From assembly GCA_027075325.1 (NCBI GenBank), contig JALTBN010000043.1:247862-311861 (forward strand): a stretch of 64,000 bases of DNA. The letters run 5' to 3'. Both the position numbers and the translations under genes were made by a program. Shown piece after piece: positions 1 to 7,608 of this stretch. How positions within the stretch are numbered: the first letter of the stretch is position 1; the number at the start of each line of letters is the position of its first letter. Source of the DNA: Thermococcus sp. (GTDB lineage: Archaea; Methanobacteriota_B; Thermococci; Thermococcales; Thermococcaceae). The notes below the pieces were generated by a model. It saw only the letters and a program-made list of their open reading frames with translations, did not search any database and was not told where the DNA came from.

Positions 1-263
1 GGGCAGTTCTCCGCGTAGCTGTACTTGGTGACGACGACACCTTCCTCTATTGCACTGCCAAGGACATCTACCGCGGCCCGGGCCATGGCGCAGGCGGCCT
101 TGCCGAAGGCGAGGAGGTAGATCCTGCCTGCAACTTTGAAATGCTGCTCTTTAACAGTTAGTTCGTTTCCGTCAAAAGAGAGTGAGCGAGTAACTGCACT
201 GTGCGGACTAGCCGCTTCCAGAGCAGAGTTCATGACCTTCACGGCAACTGTTCTAAGGTTCAC
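1..263 (-). CDS. Glycerate 2-kinase, N-terminal part (cut by window edge)
   Basis: Only the first 87 codons are inside the window. The N-terminal helix (NSALEAASPHSAVTRSL) followed by LLAFGKAACAMARAA and EEGVVVTKY is typical of the GckA/MOFRL glycerate kinase family, which phosphorylates glycerate with ATP in the cytoplasm. A GTG start at 263 is chosen because GGGGTG lies just upstream and because it overlaps the TGA of the preceding gene as GTGA, suggesting translational coupling. The MOFRL catalytic half lies outside, so activity cannot be judged. The family assignment is fairly firm, the exact substrate position (2-phosphoglycerate product) is from family knowledge. Confidence 0.75.
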   Translation of the reverse strand, partial: MNLRTVAVKVMNSALEAASPHSAVTRSLSFDGNELTVKEQHFKVAGRIYLLAFGKAACAMARAAVDVLGSAIEEGVVVTKYSYAENC

Positions 264-667
264 TTCCCACACCCCGCCAGTTGGAGTGAAGAAAGAACCT
301 TTCTGGCATCCTCTTCGCTTATACTGCCCCCTTTGAGTGCCTTCTCCAGAGGGTAAAGGGCGGTAAAGCACTGGGCCGGAAGGCGGGGACTTCTGGTTAG
401 GGCGTAGCTCTGCTCCCCCTTGTACATGAAGTGCCAGTCGAGCCGGGTCATGACAATGAACCCCATGATGGCGAGAAAGTAGGAGATGTCCACGAACTCG
501 CGGAAGGAGAACCTCTCAGATATCCCAGGAACGGAGTAAAGCTCCTTGACGAAAACGAAGAGTATCATAAAGCTGTTTGCGACGCTGAGGTAGCTCGCGG
601 CCCTCGCTATTTTGAGCTTCCGGGGAACAACCAAATCCCTCGTCTTTACGAGTTTCCCTATGTCCAT
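260..667 (-). CDS. Small membrane protein of unknown function
   Basis: A 135-residue protein I do not recognise. It has a basic N-terminus and two likely membrane helices, about residues 24-44 (AASYLSVANSFMILFVFV) and 59-74 (VDISYFLAIMGFIVMT), then a soluble tail with the helical ISEEDARKVLSSLQ. The ATG at 667 follows GGTGGGAGC, a good ribosome site. Its stop overlaps the start of the glycerate kinase gene, so the two are very likely co-transcribed. No motif gives a function; a role linked to the kinase is only a guess from the operon. Confidence 0.7.
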   Translation of the reverse strand: MDIGKLVKTRDLVVPRKLKIARAASYLSVANSFMILFVFVKELYSVPGISERFSFREFVDISYFLAIMGFIVMTRLDWHFMYKGEQSYALTRSPRLPAQCFTALYPLEKALKGGSISEEDARKVLSSLQLAGCGK

Positions 668-811
668 GCTCCCACCGGGTAAAAGTTGCGAGAGGAGCTT
701 AAAGACATTAGCTCATGTGCAAATCCCATACTCATCGGAATTTTAGCCTTCCGTCCTTCCATAAGGTAACTTTTACGGCTTTTATCGGGAGGACACGGAT
801 GTTCAATCAGG

Positions 812-820
812 TTTTTAAAG
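812..820 (+). promoter_or_regulatory. TATA box of taw1
   Basis: TTTTTAAAG preceded by purines lies about 30 bases before the expected transcript start near 843; the ribosome site GGTGAGG (854-860) and ATG (864) follow. The 668-811 stretch between the divergent genes shows nothing else I can name. Confidence 0.55.
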
Positions 821-863
821 CGTTAATTAGACCTCCCCACAGAGAGAGGATTAGGTGAGGCTA

Positions 864-1865
864 ATGGCGATAACCTTTGTATCGAACCCGAACATGCCGG
901 AGGAGATTGCCGAGCTCTTTAAAAAGCAGCACTACGCGCTCGTTGGAAGGCACAGCTCGGTGAAGCTCTGCCACTGGCTCAAGGAGAGCATAAAGCACGA
1001 CCGCTTCTGCTACAAGCAGAAGTTCTACGGAATAGCAAGCCACCGCTGCCTTCAGATGACGCCCGTTACAGCGTGGTGCACCCACAACTGCATATTCTGC
1101 TGGCGCCCGATGGAGGGCTTCCTTGGAACCGAGCTCCCCCAGCCCTGGGACGATCCAGCGTTCATCGTCGAGGAGAGCATCAAGGCCCAGAGAAAGCTCC
1201 TCGTCGGCTACAAGGGCATGCCCGGCATAAACATAAAGAAGTTCGAGGAGGCTTGGAACCCAAGGCACGCAGCGATAAGCCTCTCTGGAGAACCCATGCT
1301 CTACCCTTACATGGGCGACCTCGTTGAGGAGTTCCATAAGAGGGGCTTCACAACCTTTATCGTAACCAACGGAACCGTCCCTGAGAGGCTTGAGGAGATG
1401 AAGCGCGAGGATAAACTCCCGAGCCAGCTCTACGTCTCGCTTACCGCTCCAGATATAGAGACCTACAACAGGGTAAACGTCCCCATGATCCCCGACGGCT
1501 GGGACAGGATAAAGCAAACGCTCGAACTCATGAACGGCCTTCCAACGAGGACGGTTATCAGAATGACCCTCGTCAAGGGCGAGAACATGAACAACCCGGA
1601 GGGCTACGCGAAACTGATAAAGCTCGCCAACCCGATGTTCGTCGAGGCCAAAGCTTACATGTTCGTCGGCTTCTCAAGGAACAGGCTGACCATCAACAAC
1701 ATGCCGCGCCACGAAGAGATCAAGGCCTTTGCAGAGGAACTCCTGAAGTATCTGCCAGGCTACCACATCGAGGACGAGTACGGGCCGAGCAGGGTCGTGC
1801 TTATAATGCGCGACGACGTCGACCCGAAGGGCCGCGGCATGGAAGGCCGCTTCGTGAAGTTATAA
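864..1865 (+). CDS. taw1: tRNA 4-demethylwyosine synthase (TYW1/Taw1)
   Basis: Radical SAM enzyme that condenses pyruvate carbons onto N1-methylguanosine-37 of tRNA-Phe to make the tricyclic base 4-demethylwyosine. The radical SAM triad CTHNCIFC (Cys72, 76, 79) and three more cysteines upstream (Cys36, 49, 62), the ligands of the second [4Fe-4S] cluster in this family, are all present. SLSGEPMLYPYMGDL and TNGT match the family. At 333 residues it is full archaeal length, without the flavodoxin domain of eukaryotic TYW1. ATG 864 is preferred over GTG 855 because GTG 855 is part of the GGTGAGG ribosome site. Confidence 0.95.
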   Translation: MAITFVSNPNMPEEIAELFKKQHYALVGRHSSVKLCHWLKESIKHDRFCYKQKFYGIASHRCLQMTPVTAWCTHNCIFCWRPMEGFLGTELPQPWDDPAFIVEESIKAQRKLLVGYKGMPGINIKKFEEAWNPRHAAISLSGEPMLYPYMGDLVEEFHKRGFTTFIVTNGTVPERLEEMKREDKLPSQLYVSLTAPDIETYNRVNVPMIPDGWDRIKQTLELMNGLPTRTVIRMTLVKGENMNNPEGYAKLIKLANPMFVEAKAYMFVGFSRNRLTINNMPRHEEIKAFAEELLKYLPGYHIEDEYGPSRVVLIMRDDVDPKGRGMEGRFVKL

Positions 1866-1874
1866 TCCTGACAG

Positions 1875-1894
1875 CAACCTTCTTTTTCTTCTCG
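1875..1894 (+). terminator. T-rich terminator after taw1
   Basis: A pyrimidine run (CTTCTTTTTCTTCTCG) starts about ten bases after the taw1 stop, the usual form of an archaeal intrinsic terminator. A new TATA-like ACTTTATTTATT follows at about 1918-1929 for the next gene. Confidence 0.4.
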
Positions 1895-1960
1895 TTCTCC
1901 TTCATGTCCCGTGGAAAACTTTATTTATTCTGACGCAGACTATGGGTAGAGGTGTTAACA

Positions 1961-4261
1961 ATGAGGGGAGCCCTTAACGCGTTCGTAATCATTCTCATCA
2001 CCCTGGTAATCCTGTCACCGCTGACGGCAGCCGTATCCATAAACGACGGATCTGCCAGCTTTCTCAAGAACTTCGGGGACAGTACCGGGCAGATAAGGCA
2101 CCTTAGCCTTGCAATCATCGCCCTAAGCGAGGCAAAGGGAAAGGTCCGCGACGACCCAACGCCCAAGATAAGGGAGTTCACGAGAGAGCTTCTCTCCTGC
2201 CAGAACCCAGACGGAGGCTGGGGATACTTTAACGGGAGTGTGAGCAACGTTCTGGAGACTTCTTATGCCCTTGTGGCCCTTAAAGAGGCCGAACCCTTCT
2301 TCGAGGGAACCTCTGACTACTGGACGGTGGACAGCGCCAGAAAAAGCGGGATAAACTTTATCCTTTCCTCCAGCACCGGAAAGGCCTGGGGTTACGTTTC
2401 CGGGACATCACCCATGTTCTACCCCACGGTAATGGCCCTGTGGGCCCTGGGAAAGAACGGCTACACAGTGGACGACCCGGAGGTAGCCGATGCCCTTTCC
2501 ACCATGTCATCCCTTCCCATGTACGTGGATAACGTAACCGCGCTTGCCCTCAAACTCATAGCGTTCAAGGCCGTTGGAGCCAGCGTTGATAACTCAAGCG
2601 TTGAGACGGTAATGAACCTTCTCCAGAACGGAAACCTGAGCCCGCAACAGAGGGCCATTCTAACCTACGCGGCAACTCTCTACGCCAAGCCCACCTTTGA
2701 ACTCGTTGCAGACTTTGCCAGGCTGGATGAAATAAAGCACACCGGCGGGAACAGCGTTTTCTGGGCTGACACCCCGAAGTACCCAATGGCCATAACGGAC
2801 ACCGTAACTCCAACGGCTTACGCACTCATGGCGATTTCCGAGCTCGTCCCGCCGATAGAAAGCGTTTCCATCAATCCAAACGAGATGCCATGTGACGAGC
2901 TGCTCTCCTACCAGAACCCGGACGGAGGCTGGGGACTCCGCAGGGGGCTCCCGTCGAACGAGATGGCCACATATTACGCCCTTCAGGCCGTTGAGGCATG
3001 CTACCCCGCCCCCCAGGCAGTAGAGAGGGCCATAAACTGGACGAGGGGCAGGTTGGCCCACGACGAGTCAGAGGCCCTCAACGAAAGCAGGATGACGGTG
3101 GATTATTACTACGCCCTGATGACGCTCGTACGCTTCCACGCCCTCAACGAGAGTGAGAAGGCCCACGCGGTTCAGGTGATAAAGAGCTTGAAGCTCAAAA
3201 CCGGGCTCTGGGGGGAGAAAGACCTCGGTCCTCAGCCAGGGGACATAGCCAGGGCAATCAGCGCCCTCCTTGCTCTGGGCGTCAGCCCGTCGGATAGTGA
3301 TGTCAAAGCCGCGGAGGAGTGGCTCACATCCGTGAGCTCCAAGGGATGGGGCCTGTACTACGCCAGCGGTCTCTACGGTTACATGCTCGACATGAATGTC
3401 CTGGACACAGTGACTGTCCTGAAAGCCCTCGAACCGCTGACAAACGAGAGCACCCTCAGGCCCCACCTTGAGTGGCTCCTGGACCAGAGGGTTGACGGCG
3501 GCTGGGCGTACGTGAAAAAGAACTACGTCTGGAGCGTGAACTTCAGCGCCAACGGAACTCCGGTTATAACGAGCAGGGCAGTCAACGGTACACCAACGGT
3601 GTTCCTGACCGTTGAGGCTGCGACCCTCCTCCTGAAGCATGGTATGGGACACTCAATAGCCCAGGAGACACTGGACTTCATCAGATCCGCCCGCGACTCA
3701 GGGAAGCTCGTAAACGACACCCTCGAAACTGCGGCGGCAATAGTGTACCTCTCGGGCTTTAACAGGATGCCCATGGTGGACCTCTCCGACGTCAGGAACG
3801 CCCTTGAGGGTTCAGCCTTTGCCGTGGAGTACTCCAAAGGGAGAATGAATGACGCATCAAGCATCAGGGACTACCTCGTGAACTCCTTTGGCCGGAAGTT
3901 CTTCCTCGGCCCGCTTGGACGCCTCGAAGGTGGAAACTACGTGGTCATAGCCGGCTTCAACGACGTGAACGTCTCAGCATACAACAGATACCTGGACATC
4001 CAGGTCAGTGGGAACACGATAACCGTGGATGGCAAGCCCTATCCGCGCGATGGCACCGTCCTGCTCGCCCCCGGAAGAACCGCGGAAGGTGTTATCCTGT
4101 TCGTCCTCTATGACAAAGATTCATCAGAGATAGCGAAGCTGGTCTTCAAGATCGACTACGTGAAGTACATGCAGGGCAACGCAGTGGTAATCCACTTCCA
4201 GGACAGGAACGGGGACGGAAAGGTTCAGCTCAACGAGGTAACCGCGGAAGTCGCGGGGTGA
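1961..4261 (+). CDS. Secreted prenyltransferase/squalene-oxidase repeat protein
   Basis: A 766-residue exported protein. It has an N-terminal signal segment (residues about 2-26, ending LSPLTAAVS) and several QxxDGGW-type helical repeats: NPDGGWGYF near residue 85, NPDGGWGLRR near 322, and RVDGGWAYV near 511, with weaker GLWG/GWGLYY copies between. Such repeats form alpha/alpha toroids, as in prenyltransferases and squalene cyclases, but here in an extracytoplasmic protein whose substrate is unknown. The end carries DRNGDGKVQLNE, which fits a calcium-binding EF-hand loop. ATG 1961 follows GAGGTG. It lies five bases before cetZ, so they probably form one operon. Confidence 0.8.
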   Translation: MRGALNAFVIILITLVILSPLTAAVSINDGSASFLKNFGDSTGQIRHLSLAIIALSEAKGKVRDDPTPKIREFTRELLSCQNPDGGWGYFNGSVSNVLETSYALVALKEAEPFFEGTSDYWTVDSARKSGINFILSSSTGKAWGYVSGTSPMFYPTVMALWALGKNGYTVDDPEVADALSTMSSLPMYVDNVTALALKLIAFKAVGASVDNSSVETVMNLLQNGNLSPQQRAILTYAATLYAKPTFELVADFARLDEIKHTGGNSVFWADTPKYPMAITDTVTPTAYALMAISELVPPIESVSINPNEMPCDELLSYQNPDGGWGLRRGLPSNEMATYYALQAVEACYPAPQAVERAINWTRGRLAHDESEALNESRMTVDYYYALMTLVRFHALNESEKAHAVQVIKSLKLKTGLWGEKDLGPQPGDIARAISALLALGVSPSDSDVKAAEEWLTSVSSKGWGLYYASGLYGYMLDMNVLDTVTVLKALEPLTNESTLRPHLEWLLDQRVDGGWAYVKKNYVWSVNFSANGTPVITSRAVNGTPTVFLTVEAATLLLKHGMGHSIAQETLDFIRSARDSGKLVNDTLETAAAIVYLSGFNRMPMVDLSDVRNALEGSAFAVEYSKGRMNDASSIRDYLVNSFGRKFFLGPLGRLEGGNYVVIAGFNDVNVSAYNRYLDIQVSGNTITVDGKPYPRDGTVLLAPGRTAEGVILFVLYDKDSSEIAKLVFKIDYVKYMQGNAVVIHFQDRNGDGKVQLNEVTAEVAG

Positions 4262-4266
4262 AGTAG

Positions 4267-5364
4267 GTGAGGGCTCTAATCATAGGGGTCGGCCAGTGCG
4301 GGACCAAGATAGCCGACCTCTTTTCTCTCGTCGATTTTGAGGCGCTGGCCATAAACACGTCAAGAGGCGACCTGGACTACCTCAAGCACATCCCGCAGGA
4401 CAGGAGGGTGCTCATTGGAGAGAGCATCACCGGGGGGAAGGGCGTCAACGCAAACCCCGTACTCGGAAGGGAAGCCATGAGACGCGACCTCCCGATGGTG
4501 ATGCGCAAGATAGGCTCGATAGTCGGGTACGATGAAGTTGACATCTTCTTCCTCACATTCGGCTTCGGTGGCGGAACCGGGGCGGGAGGAACCCCCCTGC
4601 TGGCGGAGGCCCTGAAGGAGGAGTACCCGGATTCCCTCGTGGTCGCCATAGGCGCACTCCCCCTGAAGGAAGAGGGCATAAGGCCGACCATCAACGCGGC
4701 GATAACCATCGACAAGCTCTCGAAGGTTGCCGACTCTATAGTGGCCATCGACAACAACAAGCTCAAGGAGGGGGATTTAGACATCAGCCAGGCCTATGAG
4801 AGGATAAACTACACGATAGTGGAACGCATAGCCTCCCTGCTGGCGCTCATTGACGTCCCAGGTGAGCAGACCCTCGACGCCAGCGACCTCAAGTTTGTTC
4901 TGAAGGCATTTGGCAGCTTCGCCACGGTTGGCTACGCCAAAGCAAGAGCAGATCAGGTGAAAAACCTCTCCAAACTTATAGTGAGGTCGTTCGAGAGTGA
5001 GGGGCTCTACCTCGAAGCCAACGTTGAGTCGGCCCTCTACGGGCTTGTTGCGGTTCACGGCCCCCCTGAAGTGCTAAAGGCCAAAGAAATCTTCGAGGCC
5101 CTCGACGAGCTAACGGATAGGATCAAGGGCAAGCAGATATTCAGGGGTTTCTACCCCGACCCCAGGACCAGGGAAGTGGAAGTCGTTACCCTCCTCAGCG
5201 GAATCTACGACAGTAAGAGCATTGAAGAGGTAATACTGACCGCCAAAAACTACGCCCAGTCGTTTATGAAGGCAAAAGCAGAAGCAGAAGCCAAAAAGGA
5301 GAGTCTTCTGAAGGGACTTCCGGACTTCGATGACCTGTATCCTGCGGGTGAGGGAGATGGCTGA
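4267..5364 (+). CDS. cetZ: CetZ-type tubulin/FtsZ-family GTPase
   Basis: Cytoskeletal GTPase of the archaeal CetZ branch, 365 residues. The N-terminus IIGVGQCGTKIADLF and the tubulin signature FGFGGGTGAGGTPLL (about residues 98-112) bind GTP; IRPTINAAITIDKL is the following loop. The C-terminus ends in a charged helix (KAKAEAEAKKES) and an acidic tail. CetZ proteins influence cell shape and motility in haloarchaea; the role in Thermococcales is not known to me. The GTG start has GGGGTGA upstream. It is flanked by a secreted repeat protein and a membrane protein in tight spacing, which hints at a cell-envelope task. Confidence 0.88.
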   Translation: MRALIIGVGQCGTKIADLFSLVDFEALAINTSRGDLDYLKHIPQDRRVLIGESITGGKGVNANPVLGREAMRRDLPMVMRKIGSIVGYDEVDIFFLTFGFGGGTGAGGTPLLAEALKEEYPDSLVVAIGALPLKEEGIRPTINAAITIDKLSKVADSIVAIDNNKLKEGDLDISQAYERINYTIVERIASLLALIDVPGEQTLDASDLKFVLKAFGSFATVGYAKARADQVKNLSKLIVRSFESEGLYLEANVESALYGLVAVHGPPEVLKAKEIFEALDELTDRIKGKQIFRGFYPDPRTREVEVVTLLSGIYDSKSIEEVILTAKNYAQSFMKAKAEAEAKKESLLKGLPDFDDLYPAGEGDG

Positions 5365-5983
5365 TGTTGACACTCAGATAAAGGACTCCGTTGAGGTGGC
5401 CCTGGATCTAAACGAGAGGGAGGTATACTCCCACATAGCGAGAGAAAGCGCCGAAGATATAAGGAGGATAATCTCATCCATAGACTCGGAGAGGGCCCGG
5501 AAGAAGGGGTTCTTTGTCTATTACCGCGACGACTGGGACGACCTGATACGGGAAAGGATAAGGAAGGGAAAGAGGCACACGGCCTTCGATTTTTACAACC
5601 CGGCACTCCTCGACATATGGGAGGCCAAGGTGGAGGAGCTGAAAAACGTCCGCAAGGCGGAGTACTTCCTCTACGCAGTGATCGGAGGGGCCGCAGGGGC
5701 ACTAACAGTGGCGGGTTTACTCTTCTGGTGGCCCTTTATAGCTCTGGGAGCATCAATCTTTCCGTTCGCGATCTGGGTCCGAGATAGGGCCCGCGAGAAG
5801 AAAGACCTGATATACCACCAGCTCACACAGTTTTTCATCGACGAGATGCGCGTTCTCCTGGGAAAGTACCGGCTGGATCCGGAGAGATATCGCTTCAAGG
5901 TGTTCAACGACGACTACTTTGGAGTCAGGACCGTGCGGATAGGAAGGGAGACCTTCGCCATAGCGGAGCCAATGGACGTCTGA
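5357..5983 (+). CDS. Two-helix membrane protein downstream of CetZ
   Basis: A 208-residue protein of unknown function. The N-terminal 100 residues are charged and soluble; two adjacent hydrophobic helices (AVIGGAAGALTVAGLLFWW and FIALGASIFPFAIWV, about residues 107-142) form a hairpin in the membrane, and the C-terminal 65 residues are again soluble. ATG 5357 is chosen over 5330 because GGTGAGGG sits just upstream; it overlaps the cetZ stop by eight bases. The tight coupling suggests a membrane partner for CetZ, which is inference only. Confidence 0.7.
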   Translation: MADVDTQIKDSVEVALDLNEREVYSHIARESAEDIRRIISSIDSERARKKGFFVYYRDDWDDLIRERIRKGKRHTAFDFYNPALLDIWEAKVEELKNVRKAEYFLYAVIGGAAGALTVAGLLFWWPFIALGASIFPFAIWVRDRAREKKDLIYHQLTQFFIDEMRVLLGKYRLDPERYRFKVFNDDYFGVRTVRIGRETFAIAEPMDV

Positions 5984-6031
5984 CTAATGCTCGTAGATGT
6001 CGATTAGCCCCGCAGATATGCTGGGCAACCG

Positions 6032-6038
6032 TTAAATA
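6032..6038 (+). promoter_or_regulatory. Promoter of the pilin-like gene cluster
   Basis: TTAAATA preceded by CAACCG fits a BRE/TATA pair about 40 bases before the first class III signal peptide gene. The predicted transcript start near 6060 leaves almost no leader. No clear promoter is seen between the following six genes, so one long transcript is likely. Confidence 0.45.
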
Positions 6039-6070
6039 CCCAATTTAGTATATGTGTTATAGTGAGGAAT

Positions 6071-6703
6071 ATGAGGATGAGGAAGGGCCAGGTTTCGCTG
6101 GAATTCATGTTCGTGTTCGCAATCATCGCTGTCCTGTTAGTTTATTCCGTCAACAACACCACGTTTAAACAGGGGTCCGCCTCGGTTGACACTCTTAAGG
6201 TGGAAATTGCACTGGAGGAGAAAAACCTCGCAAATGCCATCTCGAACACTATAGACCAAGTATATTCCCAGGGGCCCGGATCGAAGGCAACCTCCTACGT
6301 TCACCTCGTTTACCTGCGCAATGGCGATTACCTCAAGAAGGCGTGGAGAGTCAGCGATCCCAAAATTTTTATAACCTATGGCCCATACGATTCCATCGGC
6401 AACGGGACGTATATTACTGTGCTGAACGGAACGGGGAGCACGAATATCTTTTTACAGGGTGACAACAAGAACACCTTCTGGAGCAGGAGCATGTACCAAG
6501 CAGTGCTCCTTGATAAACTGGTCTGGTCACCGGAGGGAAGTGTCAACGTGGATTCTACAACCATCTACGGCTTGGAGGTAGGCCCCAACGACCTTCCATC
6601 GTCCCTCCGTATCGTGGTGGAGTGGAACCCCGATAACCCCAACAACTGGACGTACGACTCTTCCAAAGGTGAGCTTAGAATAAACATTAACCCCGGTGGG
6701 TGA
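6071..6703 (+). CDS. Class III signal peptide (pilin-like) protein 1
   Basis: About 210 residues. The N-terminus RKGQVSLEF followed by MFVFAIIAVLLVYSV is the archaeal class III (type IV pilin-like) signal: a short basic leader, a predicted prepilin peptidase cut before Gln, then a hydrophobic assembly helix. The rest is a Thr/Ser/Asn-rich surface domain with possible N-glycosylation sites (NGT, NNT). The start may be ATG 6071 or ATG 6077; GTGAGG at 6062 serves either. It begins a six-gene run of the same protein class. Confidence 0.75.
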   Translation: MRMRKGQVSLEFMFVFAIIAVLLVYSVNNTTFKQGSASVDTLKVEIALEEKNLANAISNTIDQVYSQGPGSKATSYVHLVYLRNGDYLKKAWRVSDPKIFITYGPYDSIGNGTYITVLNGTGSTNIFLQGDNKNTFWSRSMYQAVLLDKLVWSPEGSVNVDSTTIYGLEVGPNDLPSSLRIVVEWNPDNPNNWTYDSSKGELRININPGG

Positions 6704-6704
6704 G

Positions 6705-7148
6705 ATGAAGAGGGGACAGATCACGTTTGACTTCCTCATTGCACTGATGCTCATAAGCGTTACCGCAGCGGGAGCCATCTCAATAGCCAACGGTGAGAAG
6801 GCCAACGCGGAGACCTTCGACACCACGGCAAAGCTCAAGGTCTTCTCAGTGGATCTGCGGGACACGGTGACCAAAGTTTATGCTATAGGAAGTGGCTTCA
6901 CAGTGGTCAAATCCCTGCCGCTGAATCTTCAGAGTGGTGAAAGTGTGACCGTAACGCTCAACGCCACATCCAACAGGGTTACCGTCGTGGCAGAGCTCAA
7001 CAGCGGAACGTTCAAGGTGGAACAGCCCCTCCCAGTGCCGATTTATTCCACCACTTCTGTAACGTTGGGGCTGGGAGAGGAGACCTTCAACGTGACCGCG
7101 GTCTACAGCGAGACGGAGGGGAGGACGTACGTCGAGCTTAAAGGTTAA
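6705..7148 (+). CDS. Class III signal peptide (pilin-like) protein 2
   Basis: 147 residues starting KRGQITFDFLIALMLISVTAAGAI, again a class III signal with the cut expected before Gln. The remainder is a small beta-rich domain (alternating V/T/S) typical of archaeal pilin subunits. ATG 6705 follows GGTGGG and lies one base after the TGA of the previous gene. It ends at TAA 7146-7148, where the coding frame of the next pilin-like protein already begins. Confidence 0.72.
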   Translation: MKRGQITFDFLIALMLISVTAAGAISIANGEKANAETFDTTAKLKVFSVDLRDTVTKVYAIGSGFTVVKSLPLNLQSGESVTVTLNATSNRVTVVAELNSGTFKVEQPLPVPIYSTTSVTLGLGEETFNVTAVYSETEGRTYVELKG

Positions 7149-7188
7149 ACGCGCACAGACTGCACTAGAAGTCCTCTTCATAGCCGCG

Positions 7189-7608
7189 GTGATAGTAGGA
7201 GGTGCGGCCGTACTCGTTGCCCCCTATCTGGATCAGAATACTGACGCCATGGTGGTTGCCCAAGTGAGGAGTGCTGCGGATGATGCATGTGCCTATCTGA
7301 ACACCGGGGTGATGGTTCTGGACGATAAGCACGCCCCATTGAATCCACTGATATCAGACGTCAATTACAGCTCGATTGGATGCATAATGGGTGGTGTCGG
7401 AGTAATCTCCTCGAACGAAACGGACATCACCATAAAGGTGGAGATAGAATACACCAGGAGCGCAGTTACAAACTCAACGGTTGCAGATGCCACCAAATCC
7501 TTCGTAATAAACGAACTTAAGAGCAGAAGTGGGTTCCATTCCGTGGGAGGCTCTCTCGTGTACGGCAAGAAAAACGTGAGAATAACGGTCCAGGCGGTGA
7601 GAAGATGA
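7189..7608 (+). CDS. Class III signal peptide protein 3, start codon unclear
   Basis: GTG 7189 is the first canonical start, giving 139 residues, but it would cut off the signal. In the same frame the codons from 7147 read KRAQTALEVLFIAAVIVGG, a textbook class III signal matching KRGQ and RKGQ of its neighbours. No ATG, GTG or TTG lies between that motif and the in-frame stop further upstream; the codon in the expected start position (7144) is GTT. The real protein therefore probably starts near 7144 by a non-canonical start, by shifting from the gene before, or the start was lost. The rest is a short pilin-like domain (DQNTDAMVVAQVRSAADDA onward). Confidence 0.65.
   Translation: MIVGGAAVLVAPYLDQNTDAMVVAQVRSAADDACAYLNTGVMVLDDKHAPLNPLISDVNYSSIGCIMGGVGVISSNETDITIKVEIEYTRSAVTNSTVADATKSFVINELKSRSGFHSVGGSLVYGKKNVRITVQAVRR

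Noticed and set aside
861..1517. 218-codon open frame opposite taw1
   Set aside because: Pure shadow of the strongly supported taw1 gene; no ribosome site and protein composition is unnatural.
7137..7160. Programmed frameshift joining two pilin-like proteins as the main explanation
   Set aside because: A fused protein would place a signal peptide in the middle, which makes little sense; kept only as an alternative for the missing start.
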